Part shown: piece by piece, positions 29,618 to 39,298 of the stretch
How positions within the stretch are numbered: the stretch's first letter is position 1
How the letters are laid out: each line of letters starts with the position of its first letter
DNA from: CAVPJC01 sp963705155
Lineage (GTDB): Bacteria > Chloroflexota > Anaerolineae > Anaerolineales > UBA4823
Assembly: GCA_963705155.1 (NCBI GenBank)
Contig: CAVPJC010000013.1
Location: forward strand, 434,001-498,000
Length of the DNA: 64,000 nt
Direction of reading: 5' to 3'
Translations under genes and position numbers: made by a program
Notes under the pieces: model-generated
Database searches by the model: none
What the model was told of the DNA's origin: nothing
The model's input: the letters and a program-made list of their open reading frames with translations, nothing else

Positions 29618-30837
29618 ACCCTAATGAACGGATCCGTGTCCTATTTGTCATTCAGGGTTTACGGGCAACCGGCCCTGGTAAGCATCTGGTCAAACTAATT
29701 ACTTACCGTAATCCAGATACAGTTGATGTCGAATTATTCACGTTTGATCGAAACGATCCTGAAATGCGAAATTTACTCGTTCAGGAATACGGGATTCACA
29801 TCACAGAAATCGGTTTTCGGATAACCAATCCTCTAACTTATCTACGTGGTGTGCCACATTTGATACAGCGTGTGCGAAGTTTTCGACCGCATGTAATTCA
29901 GACTCACCATACCCCAATTATCGATTGGGTTGCACGTGTGGTTTCCAACTTGTGCCGAGTACCAGTTAATGTTTCACGCGCAGTCGTTATGCCCAAGTAT
30001 TATCAATTGACCCGTCGGCAGGGTTTACTCGGATGGCTAGGTTGGATGTTTTCCAGAACAGGAGACTGGCTGACTAGCTTCCTCGTCGATTATTATCTAC
30101 CAAATTCTCAAACTATTGCCATTTACATGCACGATGTGGAAAAAATCCCAAATCACAAACTTATTACAGTGCTAAATGGGGTCGACACAGATTATTTTGT
30201 TTCCTCAGCGGATCTGATTGAAAAAGGGCGTTTGTTGTTGAATTTGCAGGCAACGGATCGTTTGGTTTCAAATATTGGATTGTTCAAAGAAGCCAAGGGG
30301 CAATTAGATCTTGTCTTGAGCGCGCTTCAATTATTAATAGAATTTCCAGAAATGAAAATAGCTTTTGTAGGTAAACCACAATCACAGGATGACGAACAAT
30401 ATTTGCAGGCTTTGAAAAATCGTATACATAATGCAGGTCTAGACCACCGTTTTGTGTTTACAGGTGAGCTAACCGACGTACGTCCAGTTTTAGCTGCCAG
30501 CGATTTATATGTACACCCGTCGCATCTGGAGGGGTCTTCAAATGCTTTGCTGGAAGCCATGGCCATGGGTTGCGCTTGCGTGGTTTCTGACGCGGATGGT
30601 TGTCGAGAACCGGTTGCGGATGGTGGTGGTGGGGTTGTTGTGCCGTGTAAGGATATTGCCGCGTTGACCCAGGCTATCCGTATTTTGTGGCTTAACCAGG
30701 AACAGCGCTTGCAGATGGGGTCTTTAGCTCGTAAGAGAGCAGTGGCCCATTACAGTGTCCACCGAATGTGCGCCGAAGTTGAAGATGTTTATCGTAAGGG
30801 GTTAGAAGCGAAAGGGATCCATGCGTCATTGTCATAG
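29614..30837 (+). CDS. glycosyltransferase, GT4 family
   Basis: A 407-residue GT-B enzyme. The N-terminal lobe has RVLFVIQGLRATGPGKHLVKL and HVIQTHHTPIIDWVARVV; the C-terminal lobe has VLNGVDTDYF, IGLFKEAKGQLDLVLSAL and the nucleotide-sugar site HPSHLEGSSNALLEAMAMG with the E-x7-E pattern. It overlaps the end of the ATP-grasp gene by four bases (ATGA), so the two are translationally coupled. Donor and acceptor are unknown. Confidence 0.9.
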   Translation: MNPNERIRVLFVIQGLRATGPGKHLVKLITYRNPDTVDVELFTFDRNDPEMRNLLVQEYGIHITEIGFRITNPLTYLRGVPHLIQRVRSFRPHVIQTHHTPIIDWVARVVSNLCRVPVNVSRAVVMPKYYQLTRRQGLLGWLGWMFSRTGDWLTSFLVDYYLPNSQTIAIYMHDVEKIPNHKLITVLNGVDTDYFVSSADLIEKGRLLLNLQATDRLVSNIGLFKEAKGQLDLVLSALQLLIEFPEMKIAFVGKPQSQDDEQYLQALKNRIHNAGLDHRFVFTGELTDVRPVLAASDLYVHPSHLEGSSNALLEAMAMGCACVVSDADGCREPVADGGGGVVVPCKDIAALTQAIRILWLNQEQRLQMGSLARKRAVAHYSVHRMCAEVEDVYRKGLEAKGIHASLS

Positions 30838-30849
30838 GAGATTTCATTG

Positions 30850-31716
30850 ATGGCGAAAGTATATATATCTCAGGCGAAATCGGTTGAGGAACAGCGGCAG
30901 GCGTTACAAGCTGGATTGGATTGGATCGACTGGGAAACTTTGATACCCACAAATGCCAGTATTTTTATTAAGCCAAACCTGACTACCTATCCGATCTATA
31001 CCCCGGGTGTAACCACATCTCCCGAGTTTATTGAGGCTTTGTTGGGTATATTAACCCAACGAACACAAAATATTACAATTGGCGAATCGGATGGAGGCCG
31101 GCATGCCTGGACTGCTGATGATGCCTTTCGCGGGCACAACCTCCAAGAAATTACATCAAAATTTGGAGCCAGGCTAATTAATCTTAGCCGCGAACCTTGG
31201 GAACGCGCCGAGACAACCATTGGTGGAAAGAAGGTTGAAGTGCAACTGCCAAGCCTTCTGGTTCATGATCTAGATGTTTTTATTACTTTGCCGGTACCGA
31301 AATTCCATGCGATGACGTATGTTTCCATGGCATTTAAAAATCAATGGGGTTGTTTACCTGATACAATGCGGTTCCGAAATCACCCGGATTTTGACCGGAA
31401 AATCGTTGCTGTTGCCAAATTATTGCCTACCAAAATCGCGATTTTTGATGGAAGATACATCTTGGATAACAACGGTCCATTGTTGGGTGGAATTCCTGTG
31501 GAGAAAAATCTTGTTATCGTATCCGATGATTTTGGAGCCGGATCGCTCGCATGTTGTGAAATTATGGGGGTTCCATGGAGAAAAGCTCGACATCATCTGG
31601 TAGCGCATCGTGAGGGAATGTTCCCTTCATCCATGGCAGAGGTCAGAACTAATCAGGATGCAACAGATTTTAAGACTACCAGTTTAAGCTACATAGAACT
31701 ATTTGGAATTACCTAG
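30850..31716 (+). CDS. DUF362 family protein, short form
   Basis: ATG 30,850 is preferred over the TTG three bases upstream; about 288 residues. DUF362 features: SIFIKPNLTTYPIYTPGVTT, ITIGESDGGRHAWTADDAF, LPVPKFHAMTYVSMAFKNQWGC (the core K-x-H segment followed by xxKNxxG), and LVIVSDDFGAGSLACCEIMG near the end. No iron-sulfur motif is seen. It is a second, distinct member in the same block as the long DUF362 at 21,433, from which it differs in length and motif detail. Confidence 0.8.
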   Translation: MAKVYISQAKSVEEQRQALQAGLDWIDWETLIPTNASIFIKPNLTTYPIYTPGVTTSPEFIEALLGILTQRTQNITIGESDGGRHAWTADDAFRGHNLQEITSKFGARLINLSREPWERAETTIGGKKVEVQLPSLLVHDLDVFITLPVPKFHAMTYVSMAFKNQWGCLPDTMRFRNHPDFDRKIVAVAKLLPTKIAIFDGRYILDNNGPLLGGIPVEKNLVIVSDDFGAGSLACCEIMGVPWRKARHHLVAHREGMFPSSMAEVRTNQDATDFKTTSLSYIELFGIT

Positions 31717-31718
31717 CT

Positions 31719-31895
31719 ATGCTATCGTTTCGTAATCGTTTCATAACCTGGCTAGTTTACGATTCACCACTTGATAAACCAATTCACTGGTTGTTGTATC
31801 TATTCCGTCGAAATCCCGTTACCGTTTTTCAAATGAAAAAGGAAGCACTATTTGCTAAGAAGACTTCATTTTTCGATAGCTCACAAGAGAAGTAG
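31719..31895 (+). CDS. possible small protein (58 aa)
   Basis: An ATG two bases after the DUF362 stop opens a frame reading MLSFRNRFITWLVYDSPLDK and ending in FFDSSQEK. It has an amphipathic, basic and aromatic character (IHWLLYLFRRNP) that could be membrane-associated. There is no recognisable family and no clear ribosome site. It could equally be the remnant of a longer gene. Confidence 0.35.
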   Translation: MLSFRNRFITWLVYDSPLDKPIHWLLYLFRRNPVTVFQMKKEALFAKKTSFFDSSQEK

Positions 31896-31915
31896 GTATT
31901 TATATCAAATTTTAT

Positions 31916-32125
31916 ATGAAAATTCCGGGAGTACTCAATACACCTTGGAAAATTTGGAATGATGCCAACCGGCTATAAGTCTACCTGCTGGCGCGGTTTT
32001 GGTTCAGTTTGAAAATTATTTTCGTTCACAATGCTGCACTTCGCCCTCCAGAAAAGCGGATTCCAAGAGATAGTCTTGAAAACTTGTTGATGGAAATCCT
32101 TAAAAACAATAAATATTCCGATTAG
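31916..32125 (+). pseudogene. small ORF with in-frame TAA, similar to an acyltransferase N-terminus
   Basis: The frame reads MKIPGVLNTPWKIWNDANRL, a TAA at 31,976-31,978, then VYLLARFWFSLKII and a charged tail ending NNKYSD before TAG. Its first part aligns by eye with the start of the acyltransferase at 35,815 (GVNAPWKMGNEINRL, then IYPLARLRF), but no hexapeptide repeats follow. It looks like a degraded or truncated copy, or a small protein with a sequencing error at the stop. The C25 protease gene starts nine bases later. Confidence 0.4.
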
Positions 32126-32133
32126 GAGCAAAA

Positions 32134-35100
32134 ATGGTGCGTAGGATCTTAGCGATATTTCTGGTTGGTATTATAACCACAACGATTTTTCGTCCAGCGT
32201 TGGGTGACGTGGTTGTTACAACCCCACAACCAGCGGGGCTGCGCATGATTGAATCAAATTCCGATGGCGTCATTTTACAACTGGATACGCATGAATTTCG
32301 GTTCGAAGAACAAACCATCGATGGAATTCGTTATCAGCGTCTAATGGTTCCCGGTGCTGATGGCAGTGATGTGCCAGGCGGCCCTGATTTGCCTCAGTTC
32401 AGTGCTTTGTTGGGCGCGCCAGATGGGGCCAAAATTGATTTAGAAATAATAAACGATGACGCCGTTCAATTGGCCGGGAGCTACAGGCTTGCTCCGGCGC
32501 CATCACCGCTAGCTTTGGTGGAAGATTTCACACCGGGTGAAATGGCCTACCGCCCTGACCCCGCCAGCTACCGCAGCCAGGATTATTTTCCGACAAAGCC
32601 GGTGCAGCTCGCTGAGGAGGCCTGGATGCGCGACTGGCGTGTCATTCGAGTGGTCTTTGCTCCGTTTCAATATAACGCTGCCGCAGGCCGCCTGATGTGG
32701 CATAAGGTGATCAAGGTTAAAATTTCATTTGTTGGTGGGATCAATACTGCATTGGCAGGCGCTGAAAATACCCGACCAGATCCGTATGACTTCAGTTCTA
32801 CGTGGCGCTTTGCTCAATTATGAAACAGCCAGGTTGTGGCCATCTGGAAATCCGAAGGTCGTTATCAATACCCCCGAACGGCCCGATCTATCCGATGGAA
32901 GATATCGTATCGCTGTAGATCAAGATGGCATTTACCGGATGAGCTATGCGAGCTTGCAGGCTGCTGGTTTGCCGGTAGCGAGTATTGATCCTACGACATT
33001 CGCCCTTTCAAGCCAGTTTTCAGATGTTGCTATATATGTATCCAACACGGATGGCGACGAGCACGTATTTTCTTCCGGTGAATATATATTGTTTTATGGC
33101 CAAAAATTCTACGGCGACCGGATGGCAGAGATGTATGCGGCTGAGGATGATCAGTGGATGTCTTATCCCAGCCAGCGAACGGATGGATCCTATACCACCT
33201 GGCAGCCGCACCTCACCGCCGGGATGTTGGAGAAATACACAGACACCAATGTCTACTGGTTGACCTATGGAGAGGCTCCGGGCGTCCGGATGGGCATAGA
33301 AACGGTCACTCCCGGCACAGCCCCGGTTGCAGCGACTTACCGGGAGACCCAGCACGCCGAACAATCAAAAACCTGGCGGACCACCCATTTCACCAGCGAA
33401 GACACCTGGTTTTGGCAAAGAATTCAAAATATTAACCTTTCAGTATTTTATACAACAACGCTTGATTCGCCTGCATCTGGCATATACACAGCCACCTTGC
33501 TTGGCGAGGTAGTGGCAATGACTAATGCCGACAATTTATCTCCTGACCACCATATCCGGGTTTACCTCAATGACGCTGCCCGCATCCTACCTGCCCTGGT
33601 CGATGCAACCTGGGATGGCAAAAGCCGTTATATTTTCACAGGCCAGGTGAACCAATCACGCCTGATCCATGGTACCAACCGCTTGGATATGGTCGTGATT
33701 TTACCACCCGGGGTGACGGGAGAAGAAATGTATTTCAACTGGTTTGAAATCAACTATGATCGTCCATTTCAAGCTGTGGATAATTTTATTGATTTCAATA
33801 GCGACCCCACTGGCGCAACAAAATACCAGATCAGTGGTTACACGAGCAGCGATTTGGCTTTACTGGATATCACCACACCGTTAACACCGACCCTGCTCTC
33901 CGGGTATATCCTGGAGAGCGGCACGCTGAGCTTCGAACGCACCCAGGCAGAAAGCACGCGCTACATCGCTGCTCAAATTCAAGAGCTTAGCCCGGTGCAA
34001 ATTGTCTACACTGCCACTCCAAATTTCAGCCAGCCAGCTGAATATATAATCGTTACCCATCACGATTTAATCACCGCGACACAGGCGCTGGCAGATTACC
34101 GAGTTGCCAGCGGTATCAGCGTGGACGTCATCGATCTCCAGGATCTGATGGATGAATTCAACGCCGGCATTTACCATCCACTGGCAATCAAGAATTTCCT
34201 GGCGTACACTTTCGCAAATTGGAGCACACCTCCCACATACGTGCTACTTGTTGGCGATGGTCATTGGAATCTAAAGTCCTACCCAGGCTATGACGCTCCT
34301 CCGATCTACATGCCGCCTAATTTGGCCTGGGTGGATCCATTTCAAGGGGAGGTGGATAGCGCCAACTTGCTGGCGGCCGTGGTCGGGAATGACCCCCTGC
34401 CGGATGTGTTCATCGGCCGGCTGCCCGTAAACAATGCGGCGGAATTTAACAGTTACTTACAGAAGGTGATGAATTATGAGGCTGCCCCGGAACAAGCCTG
34501 GCAGCGGCATGTACTCTTTATTTCCGATGATACCCCGGATCCATCCGGGACCTTTTGTTGAGATCACAGAAGATATCATCTCGGATTATATTAAACCGGG
34601 ATGGACTGCCGATCGGGTTTACCTGGATGATTATACAGATTTTTCAATCTGTCCACTGACTGGTATCTGTGTCTCCCAGCAACTCAGGACATTGCTGAAA
34701 CGCTAAACATTACAGGTACGCTTTTGGTGAATTATGTTGGTCATGCAGGCGTCAATTTTTGGGCCTGAGCCACAAATCTTTAGAACCAATGATATTCCAC
34801 TGCTTACAAATGCCAACAAGCTGCCGATTGTGATCTATCGTGGACCTGCCTGGATGGTTACTGGCTGCATCCAAATCTTACTTCAGAAGGTCTTATTGAA
34901 AAAATGGTCCGCTCCAGCCAGGGTGGTGCGGTGGGAGCATTTTCACCCACCGGGCTGGGGGTATCTACCGGGCATGATACTCTCCAGCGCGGCTTTCTTG
35001 ATTCGCTATTTATCAATGATGATTGGCGTTTAGGCGCGGCGGGGCAATCGGCTAAACTAGCACTTTTCAGCACAGGCAGTGATTTCGACCTGCTGCAGAC

Positions 35101-35182
35101 ATTCACTGTATTTGGCGACCCTGCCTTGGAAATCGCCCATCCTTACAATCGTTTGTACCTGCCAATATTAAATCGTCAATGA
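32134..35182 (+). CDS. secreted C25 (gingipain-type) cysteine protease, about five frameshifts
   Basis: A signal peptide (RILAIFLVGIITTTIFRPALG) starts a protein of about 1,015 residues spread over six frame segments, with breaks near 32,795, 34,552, 34,640, 34,762 and 34,842. The N-terminal part is beta-rich (C25 propeptide-like). The catalytic region begins at YIIVTHHDLITATQALADYR and contains YVLLVGDGHWN and IGRLPVNNAAE. The catalytic His is probably in NYVGHAGVNFW and the Cys in SWTCLDGYW, both in the broken part but recoverable. The C-terminal FTVFGDPAL is typical. A GGAGC ribosome site precedes the ATG; the stop overlaps the S26 gene as ATGA. Confidence 0.75.
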
Positions 35183-35700
35183 CGGTAGTTGAGCCATCCA
35201 CAATTGTGCAGGCCGTGCGGATGGGTCTGCAGGCAGGGCAGCGAGTGCGTCTTCACATCAATGGTACCAGCATGTCGCCCATCCTCCAGGCTGGAGATGC
35301 CGTGGAAGTACTGCGAGCCGATCCTTCACAGCTTGAGTGCGGTGATATCCTTGTGGTGGATCGCGATAAGTACCTGGTAACGCACCGAGCGGTGAAAAAG
35401 GAGACCGGGGTCTGGATAACAAAAGGGGATGCCATGCTTTGGACGGATGCCCCCGGAAGTGTTCTCGGACAGGTGGTGGCTTTTGAGCGAAAAGGCCGGC
35501 GAATTGATTTCGATACGCCAGCCTGGAGATTGACAAACAGAGTGTTGGGCAAGATAGGCTACCTGGAAAGCATTGTATATGGTTTTTTTATGAAAAATAA
35601 CAGAAATACAACACGTACGCATATTGAGAAGCGTGGCATATCCGTGTTCAGGCTACTCTTTCGTTGGATATACTGGGTAGTACATCTCATTGGAAGGTAA
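35179..35700 (+). CDS. S24/S26 family signal peptidase-like protein
   Basis: 173 residues. The nucleophile motif HINGTSMSPILQAGDAVEV is followed by GDILVVDRDKYLVTHRAVKK, in which THR suggests the Ser-His type (S26B, SipW-like) rather than the Ser-Lys type. A basic and hydrophobic tail (VFRLLFRWIYWVVHLIGR) could anchor it. It overlaps the C25 protease by ATGA, so it may process that protein or another exported one. Many such small S24/S26 proteins in polysaccharide clusters are uncharacterised; the target is inferred. Confidence 0.7.
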   Translation: MTVVEPSTIVQAVRMGLQAGQRVRLHINGTSMSPILQAGDAVEVLRADPSQLECGDILVVDRDKYLVTHRAVKKETGVWITKGDAMLWTDAPGSVLGQVVAFERKGRRIDFDTPAWRLTNRVLGKIGYLESIVYGFFMKNNRNTTRTHIEKRGISVFRLLFRWIYWVVHLIGR

Positions 35701-35705
35701 GCTAG

Positions 35706-35843
35706 ATGCATTCCCTGGATACTATTCCAGTATCAGTTCCCGGAGTGATTGCGAGTATCGTCGAAACCAGTAAACAGGGGCAGGTTGAGGCTTTTCTGGT
35801 AACTTGCATAGGGTATGCTAAAGAAAATTACCGAAGGAGTTAA
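35706..35843 (+). pseudogene. possible PqqD-like remnant (45 aa)
   Basis: The frame reads MHSLDTIPVSVPGVIASIVE and then KQGQVEAFLV, which resembles the first half of PqqD-like proteins (IPxxxPxVIAxxVE, then QGQVKVLN), but the second half is missing and the frame runs into the acyltransferase start. It follows the S26-like gene as such genes do elsewhere. It may be a remnant or a frameshifted copy. Confidence 0.3.
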
Positions 35844-36489
35844 TGCGCCCTGGAAAATGGGCAACGAGATCAACCGGCTGCTCATCTACCCGCTGGCGCG
35901 GCTGCGCTTCATGGCGTACGGCATCCCCTGGGGGCGGGGCTGGCGGCTGTACGGGCTGCCGCTGGTGCTGAAGCACCGGGGGAGCGTGATGCGCTTTGGC
36001 GATGGTTTCAGTTTGCGCTCCAGGCTGGCTTCCAACCCGCTCGGCCCGGCGCACGCCTGCATTTTGTGCACCTGGCAGGCAGGCGCCGTGCTCGAGATTG
36101 GCGATCATTTTGGCATGACCGGGGGGACGATCTGCGCGGCGGAAAGCGTGAGCATTGGGCGGCATGTGATTGTGGGGGCAAATTCAACCGTCATCGACAC
36201 CGATTTTCACCCGCTGGATGCTGAGCTGCGGCGGGTGCGGCCCCAGGATGCGCAAACCGCGGCGGTGGTGATCGAAGACGACGTTTTTATCGGCATGGAC
36301 TGCCTGATTTTGAAAGGCGTCCGGCTGGGGCGGGGCTGTGTGGTGGGCGCGGGCAGTGTGGTGACGAAGGATGTGCCAGCCGGGGCGATTGCGGCGGGCA
36401 ACCCGGCCAGGGTCATCGGGCGGGCCAGTACGACTGCTGTAAAATCAAATGAGAAATATCAAGGAGAAAAAGATGGAATTCAAGGGTAA
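35815..36489 (+). CDS. hexapeptide-repeat acyltransferase (LbH type)
   Basis: 224 residues, high GC compared with the preceding genes. The N-terminal 90 residues (NAPWKMGNEINRLLIYPLARLRF and onward) precede a left-handed beta-helix region with VSIGRHVIVGANSTVIDTDFHPLD, VIEDDVFIGMDCLILKGVRLGRGCVVGAGSVVTKDVPAGAIAAGNPARVIG. The DTDFHPLD segment carries the catalytic-type His of WbbJ/maltose-O-acetyltransferase-like enzymes. It probably adds acetyl groups to a sugar. The stop overlaps the epimerase gene start region. Confidence 0.88.
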   Translation: MLKKITEGVNAPWKMGNEINRLLIYPLARLRFMAYGIPWGRGWRLYGLPLVLKHRGSVMRFGDGFSLRSRLASNPLGPAHACILCTWQAGAVLEIGDHFGMTGGTICAAESVSIGRHVIVGANSTVIDTDFHPLDAELRRVRPQDAQTAAVVIEDDVFIGMDCLILKGVRLGRGCVVGAGSVVTKDVPAGAIAAGNPARVIGRASTTAVKSNEKYQGEKDGIQG

Positions 36490-37447
36490 AGTACTTGTAA
36501 CGGGTGCGGGAGGGTTTATCGGGCACCACCTGGTCAGTTATTTGAAAGGCAGGGGCTACTGGGTGCGCGGTGTGGATATAAAAATGCCCGAATATGCGCC
36601 AACGGATGCGGATGAATTTGAATTGCTGGATTTGCGGCGCTGGGACAACTGCCTGCAGGCCACGCGGGATGTGCAAGAGGTGTATGCCCTGGCAGCAGAT
36701 ATGGGCGGGATGGGGTTCATCTCCAAATACCATGCCCAGATACTTCACAATAATATATTGATCAACACCCACACGCTGGATGCAGCCAGGGTCAACGGCG
36801 CGCAGCGCTATTTCTACACATCCTCGGCATGCGTGTATCCGGAGTACAAACAACTGGATGCCAATGTTATTCCTCTCAAAGAGGAAGATGCTTACCCGGC
36901 GCAGCCGCAGGACGCCTACGGATGGGAGAAACTGGTCACCGAGCATTTATGTGCGCATTATCGTGAGGAATATGGTCTGGAAACACGCGTGGTGCGGTTC
37001 CATAACATATTTGGCCCGCTGGGCACCTGGGATGGCGGGCGTGAGAAGGCCCCGGCAGCCATGTGCCGCAAAATTGCGACCGCCAAGCTGACGGGCAGGC
37101 ATGAAATCGAAATGTGGGGTGACGGCGAGCAAACCAGGTCTTTCTGTTATATCGATGATTGTTTGGAAGGGATTTATCGTTTGATGCGCTCGGATTATGC
37201 TGAGCCGCTCAACCTGGGACAGGACCGCATGGTCACGATCAACCAGTTGGCCGGGATGGTGGCGCAGATTGCCGGGATCGAGATCAAGATAAAGCATATA
37301 CCTGGCCCTCAGGGGGTGCGTGGGCGCAACTCAGACAATACACGCCTGCGTGAGGTGTTGGGTTGGGAACCGCAAATCTCTCTTGAAGATGGCCTTGCGC
37401 ACACCTATACCTGGATTGAGGAAAAAGTACGCCAAAATCTTGGCTGA
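36473..37447 (+). CDS. GDP-mannose 3,5-epimerase-like SDR
   Basis: The start ATG 36,473 is fixed by AAGGAG at 36,461-36,466; 324 residues. Strongly like plant GDP-mannose 3',5'-epimerase: VLVTGAGGFIGHHLVSYLK, ALAADMGGMGFISKYHAQILHNN, YFYTSSACVYPEYKQ with the catalytic Cys, and YGWEKLVTE with the YxxxK pair. The product would be GDP-L-galactose or GDP-L-gulose. It fits gmd at 15,411 as a second user of GDP-mannose. Confidence 0.88.
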   Translation: MEFKGKVLVTGAGGFIGHHLVSYLKGRGYWVRGVDIKMPEYAPTDADEFELLDLRRWDNCLQATRDVQEVYALAADMGGMGFISKYHAQILHNNILINTHTLDAARVNGAQRYFYTSSACVYPEYKQLDANVIPLKEEDAYPAQPQDAYGWEKLVTEHLCAHYREEYGLETRVVRFHNIFGPLGTWDGGREKAPAAMCRKIATAKLTGRHEIEMWGDGEQTRSFCYIDDCLEGIYRLMRSDYAEPLNLGQDRMVTINQLAGMVAQIAGIEIKIKHIPGPQGVRGRNSDNTRLREVLGWEPQISLEDGLAHTYTWIEEKVRQNLG

Positions 37448-37452
37448 CCAGT

Positions 37453-38688
37453 ATGCGAATACTTGTGGTCACGCCTTACTATCTGCCGGATGGTGGGCCA
37501 AGTGCGCCATTATTCGGCATGTTGTGCCAGGCGCTTGCCGGGCGCGGGCATGAGGTCAGTGTCATCGCAGCCGTGCCTCATTATCCATCCGGGCGGGTAA
37601 AGACGGAAAACCAGTTGGAGCGAACGGCGACAACTATCGAGGCAGGTGTGCGGGTGATGCGCGTGCCGGTTCCATCCGTCGACCGGTCGCGGTTTGCACA
37701 ACGGCTGTGGCAATTTTTGGTATACCAGATCCGGGCGACGCTGGCAGGCTGGCGAGAGCAGTACGACGTTGTGTTGTTCAGCAATCCTTTTCTGATGGTT
37801 GGCATACCTTTTGCATGGTTGGCAGTCGTGCGAAAAAAACCGGCGGTGTACTCGGTGCACGATGTCTACCCGGATGTGGGCGTAAAATTGGGTATTTTTC
37901 GGTACCGCTGGATGATCCAGCTGGTATCCGGGTTGGAGAAATATTGTCTGGACCGGGCAGTCTTTGTGCGGATTCTCTCAGAGTCGTTTGCGCCTTCCAT
38001 GCGCGCGATGGGCGTGCCCGAATCAAAACTCAGGTTGATTTATGACTGGGTGGACACTGAGTTAATCCGGCCCATGGCACGGGATAACACTTTTGCGCGC
38101 GAACACGACCTGGTGAAATCATTTGTTGTGCTTTATGCTGGCAATATCGGGCTTTCGCAAGGGCTGGAGAATGTGTTGGCAGCCGCCGAGGCACTATCGG
38201 GGCACCCGGATATTCGCTTTGTGTTCGTAGGCGATGGCTCGGGGCGGGCGCGCCTGGAAATGGAGGCAAAGCGGCGTGGGATGGCCAACGTTAAATTTAT
38301 CCCATTTCAGCCGAGGGCTCGCCTGCCGGAAGTGTTGGCGAGTGCAGATATCTCGCTGGTGGTCCTTCAAAAGGGGATCGGTTCAGGCTCTCTGCCGTCT
38401 AAAAGCTTTTCTATTCTGGCGAGCGGAAGACCTGTGCTGGCGAGCGTGGACGCAGACAGCGATATGTCGAGATTGGTAGAACGGTCTCACGGGGGAGTGT
38501 GTGTCCCCCCCGAAGACGCACAGGCGCTGGCGCAGGCAATCATCGAGCTCAAAGCAAACCCCTTGCTGAGAGAAGAATATGGAGAGGGAGGCCGTGAATT
38601 TGCGGTAAATTTTCACTCGCCTTCATCTGCGGCAGAGCGATTTGAAGAACTGCTGAAGGAAGCTATTGATGGATATGTCAGGCACTGA
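37453..38688 (+). CDS. glycosyltransferase, GT4 family (WbuB-like)
   Basis: 411 residues. The N-terminal lobe has MRILVVTPYYLPDGGPSAPL, SVIAAVPHYPSGRV and VYSVHDVYPDVGVKLGIF; the C-terminal lobe has VVLYAGNIGLSQGLENVLAAAE, FVFVGDGSGRARLE, and VVLQKGIGSGSLPSKSFSILASGRPVLA. This is the layout of WbuB-type aminosugar transferases. It starts five bases after the epimerase stop and overlaps the GNAT gene. Confidence 0.9.
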   Translation: MRILVVTPYYLPDGGPSAPLFGMLCQALAGRGHEVSVIAAVPHYPSGRVKTENQLERTATTIEAGVRVMRVPVPSVDRSRFAQRLWQFLVYQIRATLAGWREQYDVVLFSNPFLMVGIPFAWLAVVRKKPAVYSVHDVYPDVGVKLGIFRYRWMIQLVSGLEKYCLDRAVFVRILSESFAPSMRAMGVPESKLRLIYDWVDTELIRPMARDNTFAREHDLVKSFVVLYAGNIGLSQGLENVLAAAEALSGHPDIRFVFVGDGSGRARLEMEAKRRGMANVKFIPFQPRARLPEVLASADISLVVLQKGIGSGSLPSKSFSILASGRPVLASVDADSDMSRLVERSHGGVCVPPEDAQALAQAIIELKANPLLREEYGEGGREFAVNFHSPSSAAERFEELLKEAIDGYVRH

Positions 38689-39298
38689 TCATATTCGGCC
38701 AATGTCACAGCAGGATATTATTCAGGTTGCGTCTTTACACATCCAGGCGTTTCCTGGCTTTTTCCTGTCTTGTTTGGGAGGTGGATTTCTTAAAGAGCTT
38801 TATACGTCTATTCTTGCTGATCCTTCAGGAATTGCTTACGTTTATGAGACCAGCAAGCTGGAGGGATTTGTGGCAGGCACAACACATCCGGCGGGATTCT
38901 ACCGTCGGTTGTTATCAACCAGGCTGCTATATTTTTGCCTCCCTACGATTTTACCTATAGTGACACAGCCATATATCATTCCACGTTTATTCAGGGCATT
39001 AAATTCACCACGTGATGCGGATGCGGGGGAAGGCTGCGGCACTTTGATGTCGATTGCCGTTTCTCCAGATGCGCAGGGAAAGGGGATTGGTAAACAATTG
39101 GTAGGGGCATATTTAGCTGAAGCTGCTCACCGAGGAAACGCTGAAGTGAACCTAACTACAGACCGATTGAACAACGAAGCGGTCAATTGTTTCTACGTGC
39201 GTTACGGTTTCCGCCTGAACCGGTACTTCACGACCCCAGAAGGCCGGGAGATGAACGAATATCGGATCTCGACAGCCTTGAGTCAGAGAAATGATTGA
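38669..39298 (+). CDS. GNAT family N-acetyltransferase
   Basis: About 209 residues; the start is either ATG 38,669 or 38,675, both inside the end of the glycosyltransferase. The acetyl-CoA-binding motif reads MSIAVSPDAQGKGIGKQLVGAYL, and a substrate part AEVNLTTDRLNNEAVNCFYVRYGF follows, typical of RimI-like GNATs. A longer middle region (residues 75-115, FCLPTILPIVTQPYIIPRLF) is hydrophobic. It may acetylate an amino sugar. The stop overlaps the MaoC gene. Confidence 0.8.
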   Translation: MDMSGTDHIRPMSQQDIIQVASLHIQAFPGFFLSCLGGGFLKELYTSILADPSGIAYVYETSKLEGFVAGTTHPAGFYRRLLSTRLLYFCLPTILPIVTQPYIIPRLFRALNSPRDADAGEGCGTLMSIAVSPDAQGKGIGKQLVGAYLAEAAHRGNAEVNLTTDRLNNEAVNCFYVRYGFRLNRYFTTPEGREMNEYRISTALSQRND

